From Acholoe squamosa (taxonomy: Eukaryota > Annelida > Polychaeta > Phyllodocida > Polynoidae), in NCBI GenBank assembly GCA_949317995.1, contig OX439038.1, positions 62,082,813 through 62,146,812 on the forward strand: a stretch of 64,000 bases of DNA, read 5' to 3'. Positions 45,701 to 58,700 of this stretch are shown here, one piece after another. The number at the start of each line of letters is the position of its first letter. The first letter of the stretch is position 1. The position numbers and the translations under genes are program-made. Below the pieces are notes generated by a model. The model had not been told where the DNA came from and ran no database searches. It was given only the letters and a program-made list of their open reading frames with translations.

Positions 45701-48700
45701 TGGATGTGTGCCCTCCTTATCATGGTGTACCCTGTGACCGCTATGGTTACATGTGCTATCTGAAAAAAAAAGTGATGCATTTTTATCTGATTCGTCTCAG
45801 CTGGTACCTTAAGCATGATTTGTGATTTTACCTTTAACAGTTCTGACGGTGCCCGTCGCCATACCTATTGTAATGGGAGCTAACATCGGGACATCTGTAA
45901 CTTCTACCGTGGTGGCCATCATGCATGCTGGAGACAGGAAGCAGTTCAGGGACGCCTTCTCTGCTGCTACTGTCCACGACATGTTCAATTGGCTCTCGGT
46001 AGGTGAACAGTACATCTCAATATCTAAGCTGCTACTATAGTTGGAATATCATATCCTAGTATCTACCTCAACATGATTGCCTGCTCTTCCTCTTATCGGT
46101 TGCAATTCATTCTGGAGAAAGGTTCGTCATACCTACTCTCTCCGTTTTGGCTATCCATGTACTGGGCAAAAAGAATAAAGAAGAAATTGTTTAGACAAAA
46201 CGGTTTTAGTCGGGCCTCCAATACAGAAATCTCCTCACACATTAGATGCCAGTCGGATTCCTGATGACACATTCAGCCAATAAGCTGATTCAACCAGGTA
46301 ATTATAAACATGGAGAAAACGCTGAAACTAACAGTAAAATGTTATTTCATTCAGGTCTTTGTGCTACTTCCCCTGGAGTTGGTCAGCAAATATCTGTTCC
46401 GCCTGACAAGCGCTATCGTTGACAGCACTGGCCTCTCTGGAGGAGGAGTCAAAATCAAGTTCATCAGTGTTATCACAGATCCACTCGCAAACCTCATTGT
46501 TCAGGTAACTATTATAGATTACATTCACCCCGCTTGTGGATTAAATTTGTAGCTACGATAGCCTTCCGATTCCACCCCACCCCCATTGGAGATGTAATCA
46601 TGAGCACGGTGGTGTGTAGGCCTACACCAAAAGTAGTATCTATGTGGTTTGGAAGTATTCCTCACCTGCAATAACTAATCGACAATAAAAGCAAAACTAG
46701 ATGTGGCATGGACTGCAAGAAGGGGTCTTAGCGCCCCCTGCACTAAGACCCCTTTTCGCAGATCGTGTCACAGATGGTATGTTGAAATAGGGGAACTGGG
46801 AGTTGGGAACCATTAGGTCTTCAGTGATAAAGAATCACTGCTTTCTGGTGTATCTCTAGCGCCTGATGTTTCTCTACACACGTGTATGAGAGGTTTACAC
46901 CTTCTTCTTTTTTAAATTCATGCTAAACTGTATCTGAACTGTAGGTTGACAAGTCTGTTCTTGGGAGAATTGCTGCTGGTGAGCCTGGTGCAGAAAATTT
47001 ACCACTGCTGAAATACTGGTGTAAGACGACCTCGATGGTGATCAATGTAACCATGACAACCCCCACCCTTAATAACACAGATCTTAACGTCAATGGTCAG
47101 TACATGTGGTTTTTCTTTTGTATTCTCATCTGAAAAACCTATTCGTGTACAGAATTCATAACAGCCATCCCATGAAAACTAGTAGCCTCCTTTTGAAAGT
47201 GTATCAAAATGCTTTGTCTATATAAGATAGGAAATTATTGCCTCTATCCTTATCAAATTAACCGGTTGGAATTGTATTGCTTTAGTTAGTAATGGTTTGA
47301 GTTTAATCGTGTCTCTTTGTACTATGTCGATTCAAAGACTTGTTTTACCTATTCTAGACTCTTCAAACGCAACATCGGACCCTACTCCACTGCCGACCAT
47401 GATAGTGAAAGTTGGAGTAGAAAAATGTAAGTATATCATTCATTCTTGACTTTCCTTACCAGATGAGGGGAAATGGCCCTCCCTGCGGGATTTCTAGTAC
47501 TGGATTTGCCCACTAGGGGAGCTCAAAGGCAGAAAATGTGAAAAATAGACCAAAACTTTTTTACCCAGAAAAATGTGGTTTTCTCAAAAACATTCTATTT
47601 CCTAGCACTTCCTTTATATTTGGAATGTAAATGAAATGTTTTGAATGCAAAACAAGACCTAGATAAGGGTTTTCAGATAAATGTGTTGCCATGGCAACCA
47701 AAATTATATTCCAAAAAAATAATAATAATGTCAACTGATAGAATGATTCATGGAGATTCATATGCTGAAAAAAAGCATTAAGATACCTTTTCTAGCTCCA
47801 AAGCTATGCCCAAATGTATGGAAAGTGATGGTCACTTTTTAATTGATTATTTAAATCATTATGCTAATTAGATGCCTGATTTAATTAAAACGATGAATGA
47901 TAGAGCTGATTGGCTGTATTGATACAGTCATGTAATTCCTTTTTAAAGCAATATCTCCAAGACTATAAGGGCTATCTACAAGTGTTATAGCTCATTTTAA
48001 AGCTTACAAAATCAATTTTGAGTTTCATATTTAACCTCGGAGGACCCTTTCCCCTCAACTGTCCACTTATTAAACAGACTGTAAAAAAAGTGATAAATAT
48101 AAGTAGATGTACAGTTAATGAGCTATGGTTATTAGTGCATGGTTCGAGAAGTACTAGTAACTCATTCATTTCGAATACCACAGCAGTGATGATGTTTAAA
48201 TTACTTTTGACTCGAGTCTAAAGGGACCGGTAGAGATAATTAATTATGGTGCATTGGTAAGAAACCTTTTAGTGCAATAAGAGGAAGGTCCTATTTGGAA
48301 GGGAGAGAAAACTGTTTTCCCCTTAGTAAAAACGGAGGCAAATATTGTGGAAAATTAAAACTTAAAGACAACATAGTCATCATCATGGGGTAGTTTTTTG
48401 TGTTTTCTTTTTCTTTTTTTACAAACCGATATCTTTTTTCCAACATTGCAGGTCGGTATCTTTTCCATAATACCAGTTTGTCGGAGGTTGCTGTGGGAGG
48501 TATAGTGTTGGCCATAGCTCTAGTCATGCTCATTGCCTGCCTACTCGTAATGGTGAAGGTGCTGAGGTCACTACTTGCTGGTCCCATGTCTGGTGTGATT
48601 CAGAAAACCATCAACACCGACTTACCTGGAAAGGCTGCTTGCCTCACTGGTTACGTAGCCATGATTGTTGGCGCTATTGCCACGGTGAGTTCATGTTTAT

Positions 48701-49738
48701 TTAGGCTACATATATCTGACACATAGATTATGTGATGCAATGCATCTGCATTATATTGTGCTATATATGCAGGATTGTACCATGGAAAGCCCCATAGAAG
48801 AAGGCCTCATCTTCCACAGCCCCATGCTAAAGGCCCCCCGGGCCTAAGGCCTCCCGGTCCTAAGGCCCCAAGGTCCTATCACCCCAATTACGTCATAATT
48901 ACATCATAATTACATCATTCTTACATCATTCTTACGTCATTCTTACATCATTTTTACGTCATAGGTTGCAGGGTCCTTAGATTACGTCATTCTTACGTCA
49001 TTCTTACATCATTCTTACATCATTCTTACATCATTCTTACATCATTCTTACGTCATTCTTACATCATTCTTACATCATTCTTACATCATTCCCATGTCAT
49101 TCTTATGTCATTCTTACGTCATAGGTTGCAGGGTCCTTAGATTACGTCATTCTTATATCATTCTTACATCATTCTTACATCATTCTTACATCATTCTTAC
49201 ATCATTCTTACGTCATTCTTACGTCATTCTTACATCATTCTTACATCATTCTTACATCATTCTTACATGTTAGTATGACGTAAGTATGACGTAAGTATGA
49301 CGTAAGTATGATGTAAGTATGACGTAAGTATGATGTAAGTATGACGTAAGTATGATGTAAGTATGAAGTAAGTAGGATGGAAACTGCACCAGATGATGTA
49401 AGTATGACGTAAGTATGATGTAAGTATGACGAATAAATTGGATAGGGGAGGTAACTAACAAAATGGTATGATGTAAGAATGACGTAAAAGGTGGATAGGG
49501 GAGGTAATGGATGATGTAAGAATGATGTAAAAATGATGTAAGAATGACGTATTTGGTGCCGAATAGGTATGGGGCCTTACGACCAGGGGGCCTTAGGACT
49601 TTGGGGCTTTCGTTAGGGGGCCTTCATGGATGGGGCCTTGGTGAATGGGGCTTAGAGGCGTAATCCCATATGCAGTGCACAATGGTTTGTTTGATCTTAG
49701 GATTGAAGTATCTTATTGAGTCTAGGAAATACAATTCC

Positions 49739-49804
<66 letters not shown>

Positions 49805-50817
49805 TTGCTGCCTTTACAGATAATCGTGCAGAGTAGTTCAGTTATCACTTCAACTCTGACCCCTCTGGTTGGGTTGGGTATGGTTAGTGTGGAGAGAGTC
49901 TTCCCCATGATGCTTGGGGCTAACATCGGCACCACCTCCACGTCCCTCCTGGCATCTCTTGCCTCATCAGAAAGTATGTTTAAAGCATCCTTGCAGGTGA
50001 GCTTATACGTTTTACGGTCCTCTGATTATTCCTTTAAATGACCCACCGTGTATATATTATACTGCCCTTGGCATGCATGATGTCCAGTCAATGTTTGAAG
50101 ACACTATGTAAATTGGATATTTCTATAGCATCAATCTAGATAGTTAATGGTGATAAATGTAATATTGTTATTTCTCCACAGATCTCTCTATGTCACCTGT
50201 TCTTCAACCTGAGTGGAATCGTTCTCTGGTACCCAATACCTTTTCTAAGGAGGGTCCCCCTTGGTCTGGCCAAGTTCCTCGGCAAGACTACAGCCAGATA
50301 CCGGTGGTTTGCCATCGCTTACCTCATCCTCTTGTTCATTATCTTCCCCCTTGGTATTTTCGCTATCAGTTATCCAGGCCTGCCGGTTTTACTGGGTGTT
50401 AGCATCCCCATTATCGTTCTCCTTATCGTTATTGGCGTGATAAATGTTCTACAAAAACGTCGGCCTACCTGCCTGCCAAAGTTTCTGCAGACATGGGACT
50501 TCCTACCTAAGCCACTGAGGTCTTTAGCACCTTATGATAGAGTCCTGATGAAGATGTTCGGGTGCTGTTACCGTTGCTGCCCTTGCTGTACTTGCTGCCA
50601 GGCTCTTCAAGCAGAAGATTGTGAAGAAGAGGAGGAACAGGTCTATACACCAAAGGTTAATCTGGCTGTTGTGCCAGTTACACCTGTAATTGCCCCTGCT
50701 GGGTATGACTATGGAAAAACTAATCCTGCATTCACTCATGATAATGAGATGACTAATGTAGTAGTGGTATCCAATGGCACCGTCTCGCAACCAGCTGTTG
50801 TGCAAACAGCCTTGTAG
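40994..50817 (+). CDS. SLC34A: sodium-dependent phosphate cotransporter, SLC34/NaPi-II family (11 exons)
   Basis: Plasma-membrane Na+/phosphate cotransport. Coding exons: 40,994-41,029; 42,232-42,352; 44,789-44,917; 45,264-45,407; 45,841-45,998; 46,355-46,504; 46,945-47,095; 47,358-47,426; 48,452-48,684; 49,820-49,996; 50,182-50,817. All junctions are AG/GT and phases agree, giving 667 aa, the usual family length. Signatures: [18 protein letters not shown] and [19 protein letters not shown] (the two inverted QSSS repeats), [65 protein letters not shown]. Exons 7-8 encode the large extracellular loop with N-glycosylation sequons (NVT, NNT, NAT) between two Cys. The C-tail is Cys-rich ([12 protein letters not shown]) and ends TAL, a PDZ-binding type end seen in vertebrate relatives. 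The first two exons are the least certain; an extra small N-terminal exon cannot be excluded. Whether transport is electrogenic was not judged. Confidence 0.93.
42400..42730. repeat. (CTGT)n/(CT)n microsatellite in SLC34 intron 2
   Basis: Imperfect ctgtctct at 42,400-42,520, then purer (CTGT)n and (CT)n at 42,585-42,727. It lies just after the exon 2 donor. Ser-Leu and Arg-Glu repeat peptides in the frames are artefacts. Confidence 0.9.
43008..43890. mobile_element. TIR element with TATGTGACCCATCCT ends in SLC34 intron 2
   Basis: tatgtgacccatccttacaa at 43,008 and ttgttaggatgggtcacata ending at 43,890 are inverted, flanked by TATA on both sides. An inner pair (gaagtcgcacat / atgtgcgacttc) extends the symmetry. 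It has no transposase. A single matching end (ttgtaaggatgggtcacatt) is present at 52,928-52,947. Confidence 0.65.
46713..46760. other. near-perfect hairpin in SLC34 intron 6
   Basis: ctgcaagaaggggtcttag and ctaagaccccttttcgcag pair with an 11-base loop (cgccccctgca). The inner 12 bp are perfect. It could be a small foldback or an RNA structure. Confidence 0.5.
48788..49654. mobile_element. large foldback element with minisatellite arms in SLC34 intron 9
   Basis: The left end gccccatagaagaaggcc and right end ggccttggtgaatggggc are inverted. Inside these come ggcctaagg-type blocks on the left and ccttagg/ggccttac blocks on the right, again mirrored. The core is a minisatellite: 48,898-49,262 repeats an 11-bp unit ttcttac(a/g)tca, and 49,268-49,560 repeats the opposite orientation (tgacgtaagta, gatgtaagaa). 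A segment cataggttgcagggtcctta recurs at about 48,960 and 49,120. Confidence 0.75.
49739..49803. repeat. (AT)n microsatellite in SLC34 intron 9
   Basis: Pure AT run ending 16 bases before the acceptor of the exon at 49,820, so it forms part of the polypyrimidine/branch region context. Confidence 0.95.
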
Positions 50818-51268
50818 CATAGGAAAATGTATTTTTCTTTTTATAAATATAGAATGTAGAATATTTGTAAATCATAAGCCTGTCTTTCTATAATGAATAG
50901 GGGTCGTCTGATCATGAAATAGGCCTATTAGATATCTGTATTATACTGATCGTCATTCTTATAGAGCCAAAGTTACCTTCATTGTCATTATAAATTTATT
51001 AGTTCTCATTTGTACTGGGTTGTGACTCCATGAATAATATCTATGTGCGGTTCAAGTCGATGTGTTAGGTTTATCAAAAAAGAAGTACCGGTACATAAAA
51101 CCTATTGTAAATACAAAGGGGCATCGATGTATTTCTGAACAACTGTTATAACCATTTGCAAATGGTCCATTAGATATTGTTCTAAACAGTAAAAGTCTTG
51201 ACATAAGACGTCTTTGTGTGTACATGTATATAGAATGTAGAGTGTAAATATTATATGTATCATACTTA

Positions 51269-51385
<117 letters not shown>

Positions 51386-51963
51386 TGTGTGTGTGTGACA
51401 AAACCTTTTTCAAATTCACCTCTTCAGCTACATTTTAGTACTTTGCATGATAAAATACTCCAAAAAGGTACAAAAAAATGACATCTCAAACATTCATTGT
51501 CAGCAACATGGAGAAATTTAGGATAGCCCTTAGCTCATTGAAATATTGTGGCATAATGCATAACAAATGCCATTATTGGAAAAAAACAATTTTTAAACAT
51601 AATCATCCATAATTTTGGATCTAGAAGGGATAATTCAATTCTGTTTTCAGTTATGAAAACCTTATGGACAGGTTAATACGATAAAGTAACGTTTTATTCG
51701 AAAGGAACAAAATTATGGTTTCCATGGCAACCAAATGTCAACAAATGTGCTAAGTTTAGGGAAAAACATTCTTTTTGGATTCCAAATAAGGTAATTTTAG
51801 AATGAAAATAGAGCTTAGGCTACAGCATAATCAGATTCCTTGGAAAAAGTTACCCTAGATTTGTTTTCACTTAATTTTTTACTCTTTTGGTCATATCTCC
51901 TTAAATATTGTATTTAGAGCATTTGTGTGTATTTCCCTTAATGTTATCATTTCCCTGTTTTGT

Positions 51964-51966
<3 letters not shown>

Positions 51967-52030
<64 letters not shown>
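51967..52030. repeat. (AT)n microsatellite
   Basis: Pure AT run followed by gtatatgtatatatc. The tagaatg(t/c)agagtgtaaatatt sequence near 51,230 recurs after this tract at about 52,045, so the region from about 51,225 to 52,080 contains a duplicated module including the microsatellite. Confidence 0.9.
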
Positions 52031-52036
<6 letters not shown>

Positions 52037-53850
52037 GTATATATCTAGAATGCAGAGTGTAAATATTGTATATTTAAAAATGTATATAGACAATCAATTG
52101 TGGGACAGACAAATTTGTCCTCATATCTCTTTTAATATTCAAGGGGAACAAACGAAATAGTTTAGCCAGTTTACATTTTGAAATCATATCTTTATAGAGT
52201 AGGAAGTTGAACCGTGTGGTATTAACAGTGTGAACGCATTTCGTAAATAAAATGTTGATGACAAAGTAATACTTATGTTGATTAGTTCTGTTTTTCAAAT
52301 ATTTTATTGTCTAGCCGCACTGCCATTTGATGAAAGGCCCCTCTTTGATCAATGAGTTGTGGGCAGGTTTTGGTAAAATAGATGTCAACAATGCTGAATC
52401 AAACATTTTTATATAGATTTTCCCTCTGAATAGTGCTAATTTAGCAATAGAATTATGTATAATGTCATCATAGCCTGCTGGATTTTAATAGCATACTGAT
52501 ATCCACGGGGATATTAACTGATGACAACAAATGGAATGTTTCAGGTTGCCATGGTAACCAATTATGGAATTTTCTGTAGACATGCGTTAAATAGGCCACT
52601 ACAGCAGCTTTCAGAAAATGTAATATGAAGTATGCATCAAAATAGTATGTTCAGAGACAACACAAAATATTACAATGTGATTACTGTGTAGTAAACTAAT
52701 TGAGATTCCCTGAAATTTTTTAGTTTTGTGAATATGGGACAAGCACCTTTTAGAGGCATTTTCTCAGTTTAAGGTATTTGTGATTGTATTTTTTAGCAAC
52801 AATTTTAACAAACTTCCCATAGTCCTATATACAAGTGTAACATATATATCAAATGAATGCTCTTGATGTCCTTTATTTGAATCTGGTACTAACTCACATT
52901 TTCTCTTTTGCGACTTATCCCTCACTTTGTAAGGATGGGTCACATTTACCACATTTATCCCCACAACGTAGTCAAGAATAGGGGGCTCCACTCCCTCCCT
53001 TCTATCATTTTCTTTTCAAAAATGATTAATTTTCCATATCCTTGATCCACCACTATAAAAATGTCTTGTGATTTGGGGTTGTCATTTGCCAGTTGCCAAA
53101 AAAGGAACCCCCTCAGTGAGACGTGGATTGTATGCATACAGCTCAGGACTTGAAAAAGGGGATTTCACTCAGCTAAATAGTGCTTACTGATGCCTCCAGG
53201 TGGCAGGACTAAGTAGCCAGGCCTCCAATGAAGAGGCCACAGCTCTTCTCGCCCAATCCCTGATGACAGATGGAACCATTAGGTGTTTGTCAACATGAAT
53301 AAAATGCTGGGGGCATTTTATTTTCCCAGATTTGTATTTTTGAAATCATTATGCCTAATGCTCACATGTATGTAATGAGATGCTAGAAGCAGATGATAGA
53401 GGTGAAGAACTGAAAATTCTATATAATATATAGCTGAAATATTATTTCAGCTTTGATGTAGCTTTACCCAATATTCCTGAGCTGTATATGGGCGTAGAAT
53501 ATGCAAGTGAACTATTAGATACTTGTTTTATGTCTCAATTATGATATGGCGCCATATCACTGTTGAATCATAACTTTTATCATTATTTTCTCTATGCCTT
53601 GATCCTATTCCCAAAGTATGATACACTATAGTACTCTAGAGAGTGGATCCACACCAAGAGCTTGCTCTTTAAATGTATAGAATACATTTGCTAATTATAA
53701 AGTGGGAATAGGAATCGTAGCTAATAATAAGTCCATAAATTTGAAATTGGAATATGCTTCACGTCCATTAGGACCTGTGAACACGCGTTACTAAGACAAG
53801 CTTATATCCCCAATGGCAATCATAACGTCAAAACAAAGATGCATTTCTAT

Positions 53851-55420
53851 ATTTTATTCAATGAAAGGTAGAAAAATATACAACGCATCCTTCTCTCATT
53901 TACATCTTCAATGAGCAATACTGTAAATTGGTAACGCTGGAAATACAACGGTTATAGCACACCAAGATATATGTATACAAGTCAATGTCACTGTCACATG
54001 TATCTACAAATAACATTAAACTCCATGTACATTACAAGTTCACAAAACACCTAGACAATACTTTATTTCTACGGTTATACCATTGATATTGCTCTACATT
54101 TATTAAACCCCTGAAGAACATTATTATTCTGGATAACTGCTGATGGTGCGCACTATTTAAGGATTACAGAAATACAGTTGCCCTAGTACTAGATCGTATT
54201 TACATCAAATGTATTGTTATAGATCTATTGGATTTCAAATATGTCTGCTACTGGCCTGTTAGATTCCGCAATTCTAACTAAGTGTTCTTATTTTCTATCA
54301 TAATATTATTCTGTACAAGACTCAAAAACAAAAACACCATAACCCTGGCTTCATTAGTGGCCAACAATTGTACACTTTTACATCTTACCCCCTAGGCGAA
54401 ATAAATAAAGCACAAAACATCGATCATCCATAAGAAAATACATTATCATGACTCAACCTGTACAAAATCATACAACTAACTAACTATAAAACACATAGCT
54501 GCCTGTGAATTGTAATCCTCCTACCATGCCTTGCACCCAATCGTCACCATAAGCAAGGATGGATGGTCATCTTGGATATTATATACAACATCATGGTAAT
54601 TTTATAGCAACTTAGGGAAAGAATTTGCTACATGCGTGATTATGTTATGTCTCCTCATCGATAATTATTTGCATGAGATGTACATATTTATGAATCGGGT
54701 TCTGTATTCAAAAGGTTTCTATTCAACTTTTTTGTATTTCCATCACATCAGTATGTCTACATCACAGTGCTATACTTAATTAGTAACAAATATTTCTCCT
54801 AGATTGCCCATTCTTATGATGATACTAAATATAAGTTAAACTGTTATACAGAGATAAGAATCCCCCGCCAGATAATCTCTAGGTTATGATGACAAGATAT
54901 TTCAGAATTGCATGTGTCGTCAGGAGATTCTTACCAAAAAAAAACGAGGAAGAACCTGCTAAAACCTTTCAGAGAGCACTGATTTGCAAGAGAATGGTCT
55001 AACTCATTTTCACTGTATTGCCAAATAATCCCTCCGCGTATGACTACATTAGAGCATGCATGCACTCTTTGAAGAGCAGGCATCCATGCACGTTTTCACT
55101 TTTTGATATGACAAGAATACTTTTGGCAATAAGAAAACGTGTACGTTTTAATATTTGGTTCATGTTTCATTTTTGGCAAGACCCTCCTGAGCCCTCACAA
55201 TAATTGTCCTACGACGTAAAAATATAATAGCCATGGCCTCACGTCATTCGATGGCGTCAAGGCCCGTCCAAGGACTGTCCATATCATTAGAATCGAGAAA
55301 TTGGAATCATCAAGTTGAGTGGTTTGTCTGTAAGTAAACAATGAAAATGGAAATTATCAGATGAGCAATTGCAAAACAAATGATATTTCTTGAATTTATA
55401 TAAACAGGGATCGAAGGTTG
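53851..55420. other. non-coding stretch between the two host genes
   Basis: AT-rich with no supported ORF. tattttattcaatg at about 53,850 would be an AATAAA on the minus strand, so this interval could be the distal 3' UTR of the Cys-rich gene. This is inference only. Confidence 0.35.
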
Positions 55421-55426
55421 TTTATT
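55421..55426 (-). other. candidate poly-A signal of the Cys-rich gene
   Basis: AATAAA on the minus strand, about 300 bases after the TAA stop at 55,722-55,724. Confidence 0.45.
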
Positions 55427-55721
55427 AGCCGGCTGATTATACATACGCGGGAACGCCTATCTAATAATGACAGCATGGACCATAAAATCAAACATTTTGT
55501 TTCTGCTCTCAAATGCTTTACAAAGTCCTTCAGTGTTCCCAGTGTGATGGCTCTTAAGCTTATCGGGCCAGTACCAGCTTCAGCAATGTCTGCGACCACT
55601 GGATAATCGGAATGATCCTATGTACCAATGGACGATACCACATATTATAGTTTTGGGGCGGCAGATCAAAGGCATTCTGATAACACTTACCATATGATAA
55701 TAGCGATGTGGTGAGTATAGG

Positions 55722-58700
55722 TTACTGGTGTCTCTGGTGGTCCAGACAGGCAGGACAGCTGATACATTTCTGGTCCCTCAGATAGCCGTCCAACATACCC
55801 GGATGATGACAGGAACCGCCAGGGGGCGACACTGGGCACGTGACGTGTTCACATAGCTCATTCTGTAGAAGGTAAAAACAGAAAAGGGTTTAGTATGGGA
55901 ACCATTGTGATATGGTTTTATCATGTATACAAGATAGACTTAACCCTTCATGATTGATATGGTGCTTAAAATTAATGTTTCATGTCCATGGGTTATACAA
56001 ATCTACTTTCAGTGTTTACATACGTCCCGGTCCCCGCACTCCTGCTACAGACATGACACCATCCTCGTTAAAACTTTTCAAATGTGACCCATTTTAACTG
56101 ATTTTAGAGCGAAAAAACAACCCTTTATATTGTAAAATTTCTGATTTTGGGATCCCTAAAATGACCCCTTTTTCTTCAAAAACACTTACATCCATCTGAA
56201 CATACCCTTTTTGCGGATGAATTGTATTACATGTATAAAGCAACATGTTAAACGGGCTTCTGTTTAATGCAGCATACCAATTGGTACACCTTGTAACAAA
56301 GGCAAAGCCTATATTTCACCCCCCTATCACTTTTTTTTTTATTTTCAATGAAGAAAGCAAGAAATGCATACCCAGATTCCATGAATTTGCCAAGAAAATT
56401 TACCCTTTTTTGAGAAAGTGCGAATTTGCAGACTTGCTGAAAATTTGACCCTTTATTTGCAGTTTTTCTAACGAGGATGGTGTCTGAAAGTTATGGAAGT
56501 GCGGGGACCGCGACATACGTACTCCACAGCGCACAGCACAGGTGCAGAGGCAGATATGCAACTCTAATTTCAATGCAGGTAGCAATGCAGGTAGCAAGTA
56601 TACGTTGAGAGAAAATGACTGTACATTCAGTACCTAAACATCAATTTATTCTGTGCCTATTTAGAGCGACTTAACAACACCTCCGTTGGTAACAAATTTT
56701 ATAGGGAATTATTCCTTATACATGCATCCCGGGACATGCATGTACTAAGTAGTGCCTAATCTGTGATAATTATGTACTATTAATTACTACTTTTATTCTC
56801 ACCTGAATGATAGGCCGTTTTAGCTGAGTGGCGCGGCGGGCAGAGCGACGTGACCGGAAGTCGAGGGGCAGGACCTCGTCCATGTCTTCGACTTCCGGTA
56901 GCGATCTCTTCTCGCGGGTCTCGTCGTAGAAGTCGGCGGGCACATCTATGCAGTAGGGGCATCCAAGACACTCGCCGCCAGCATAACGGAAGGCGATCAC
57001 CTCCATGAGTTGACAGTCAATGCGAACCTCAGGACAGGTTAGTTCAGGGCAGCCCCAGCCAACAAACTGTAATTAAATAGAAACACATCTTCAGTTCATG
57101 TTTGATTCTTATGATAGTACAAGGTTAATTAGCTTACAACGCGTGGATAAATAATACACCGTCTTTATCTCTTCCTTTACCAACTACGCATTAATGCGGA
57201 CTTGGGCTAAGTTACTAAAAAGTCGCAGACACCTTTCGACAATTATCCCAGAACAAATATTATCTCTTATATTCAGATGGTTCGCTTGATTGGTGACTAA
57301 GTAAAATTAAATTAATTCAAATCGTTCCATCAAAAGCCCAAAAGCTCTGTAAAATGTACCCTCACAAACATAGTTCTTCCCAGGGACCTCCCACTAATGT
57401 TGTTTATAGTTGTGCGAGCAGTGAGGTAACTTGACCCTGTCTAGTCTGGTCTGTAAAGTGGTTGGGCTGGCTGTAGGAAATCCGAGCTATACTAAGGCAC
57501 CCAAACACCCCCAACCATCTCTCCTCACCCCATCCCACTACTTACATAATGTTACATGCAGACTTATGGCCCGGGCAGACTGCGCCGCCTACCGCTATGT
57601 CAACACGCCCCCACCCTCCTAACACTAATAATCAGACCTGTTTGGGACCTGTTCTATCTGTGTGCACTGAGCAGCTCTTTCTGAATCTGTGGCCAGCTGT
57701 GTCTGTGAGTAGTTCAGCTCTGATGATGAACAGTGTTCAGCTTTAGGGAGTGATCATTTTTTAACAACGGGGGGGGGGGGGGCTGGTGGGTTTGAGGTGG
57801 GGTCAGAATTTTTTCAACCCCTTGACCTGGGGGGAGGTCAGAATTTTTTTCAACACCTCTGATGGGGGGGTCAAAATAATATCACCTGTTTTCAGTGGAA
57901 AACCCTGCGCGTTATGTAGGCTAAAAAGGGACTTCGCGCGCGATTTTTGTCCCTTATGGGGGGGGGCAAAAAAATTTTACCCCCTCAGGAGGGGGGTCGA
58001 AATTTTTTTCACGCTTCCGCACGCAAACCCACCAGCCCCCCTGTTGTTAAAAAATGATCACTACTTTATCTGTGAGCAGTTCAGCTCTATGAGTAGCTCG
58101 GTCTGTAGAAGGTTCACATATATATGTCCATAGTATGAGGAGTTATATTCTGTCCGGGAAGTTCATATCTGCCTGTGAGTGAGCAGCTCTTTCTTTGAGC
58201 TCTTTCTGAAAGCGCCACCTGAATCTGTTCCAAAATTACTTTGTCTATGAACGACTTTATTTTTTCTTTCTTCATTTTTTTGCCAGGGAATCCCAATCCA
58301 CGGGCAGTAAATGAATAGGCCACAAGGAAAATGTTACATGCCATCCCCGACTTTGGACAGCAAAACAAGGCCAGCCTGAGATGTATTTGAAGATTTTTTT
58401 TTCAAAATTATTTAATTATTTTAGTGATCTCAAAAATCGTCATATTTTCCCATATTTCGTGAGGGAAAATGATCATATTTCAAGATAACAAACTCTATAA
58501 TTTTCAGGGAACATAGCAAAGTGTGTCTAATATGAGGTCTTGGATGAAAAAAAAAAAAGATCAGTAAGAAAGCAAACAAATCCGACCTTATCCCACCATG
58601 TGTTACCGAAAACGTACATGTTGGCCATAACTCATAGGTGGGCACATGGGCGTGTACTAGTCACCAAATTGAGTATGATAGTTGTTATTTATATACTAAG

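Noticed and set aside
48890-49560. CRISPR-like regularly spaced repeat
   Set aside because: It is a contiguous minisatellite without unique spacers, inside an intron of an animal gene.
49624-50041. Longer continuous frame running through (AT)n into the SLC34 exon
   Set aside because: The exon starts at the acceptor before 49,820; the upstream Tyr-Ile run is intronic microsatellite.
56780-57006. Start of the Cys-rich gene at the internal Met in exon 2
   Set aside because: The coding frame extends upstream to the acceptor at 57,066 with conserved cysteines and joins the signal-peptide exon in phase.
57786-58133. 115-aa frame in the intron of the Cys-rich gene
   Set aside because: It lies within the foldback MITE and reflects alternating G-rich and T-rich blocks.
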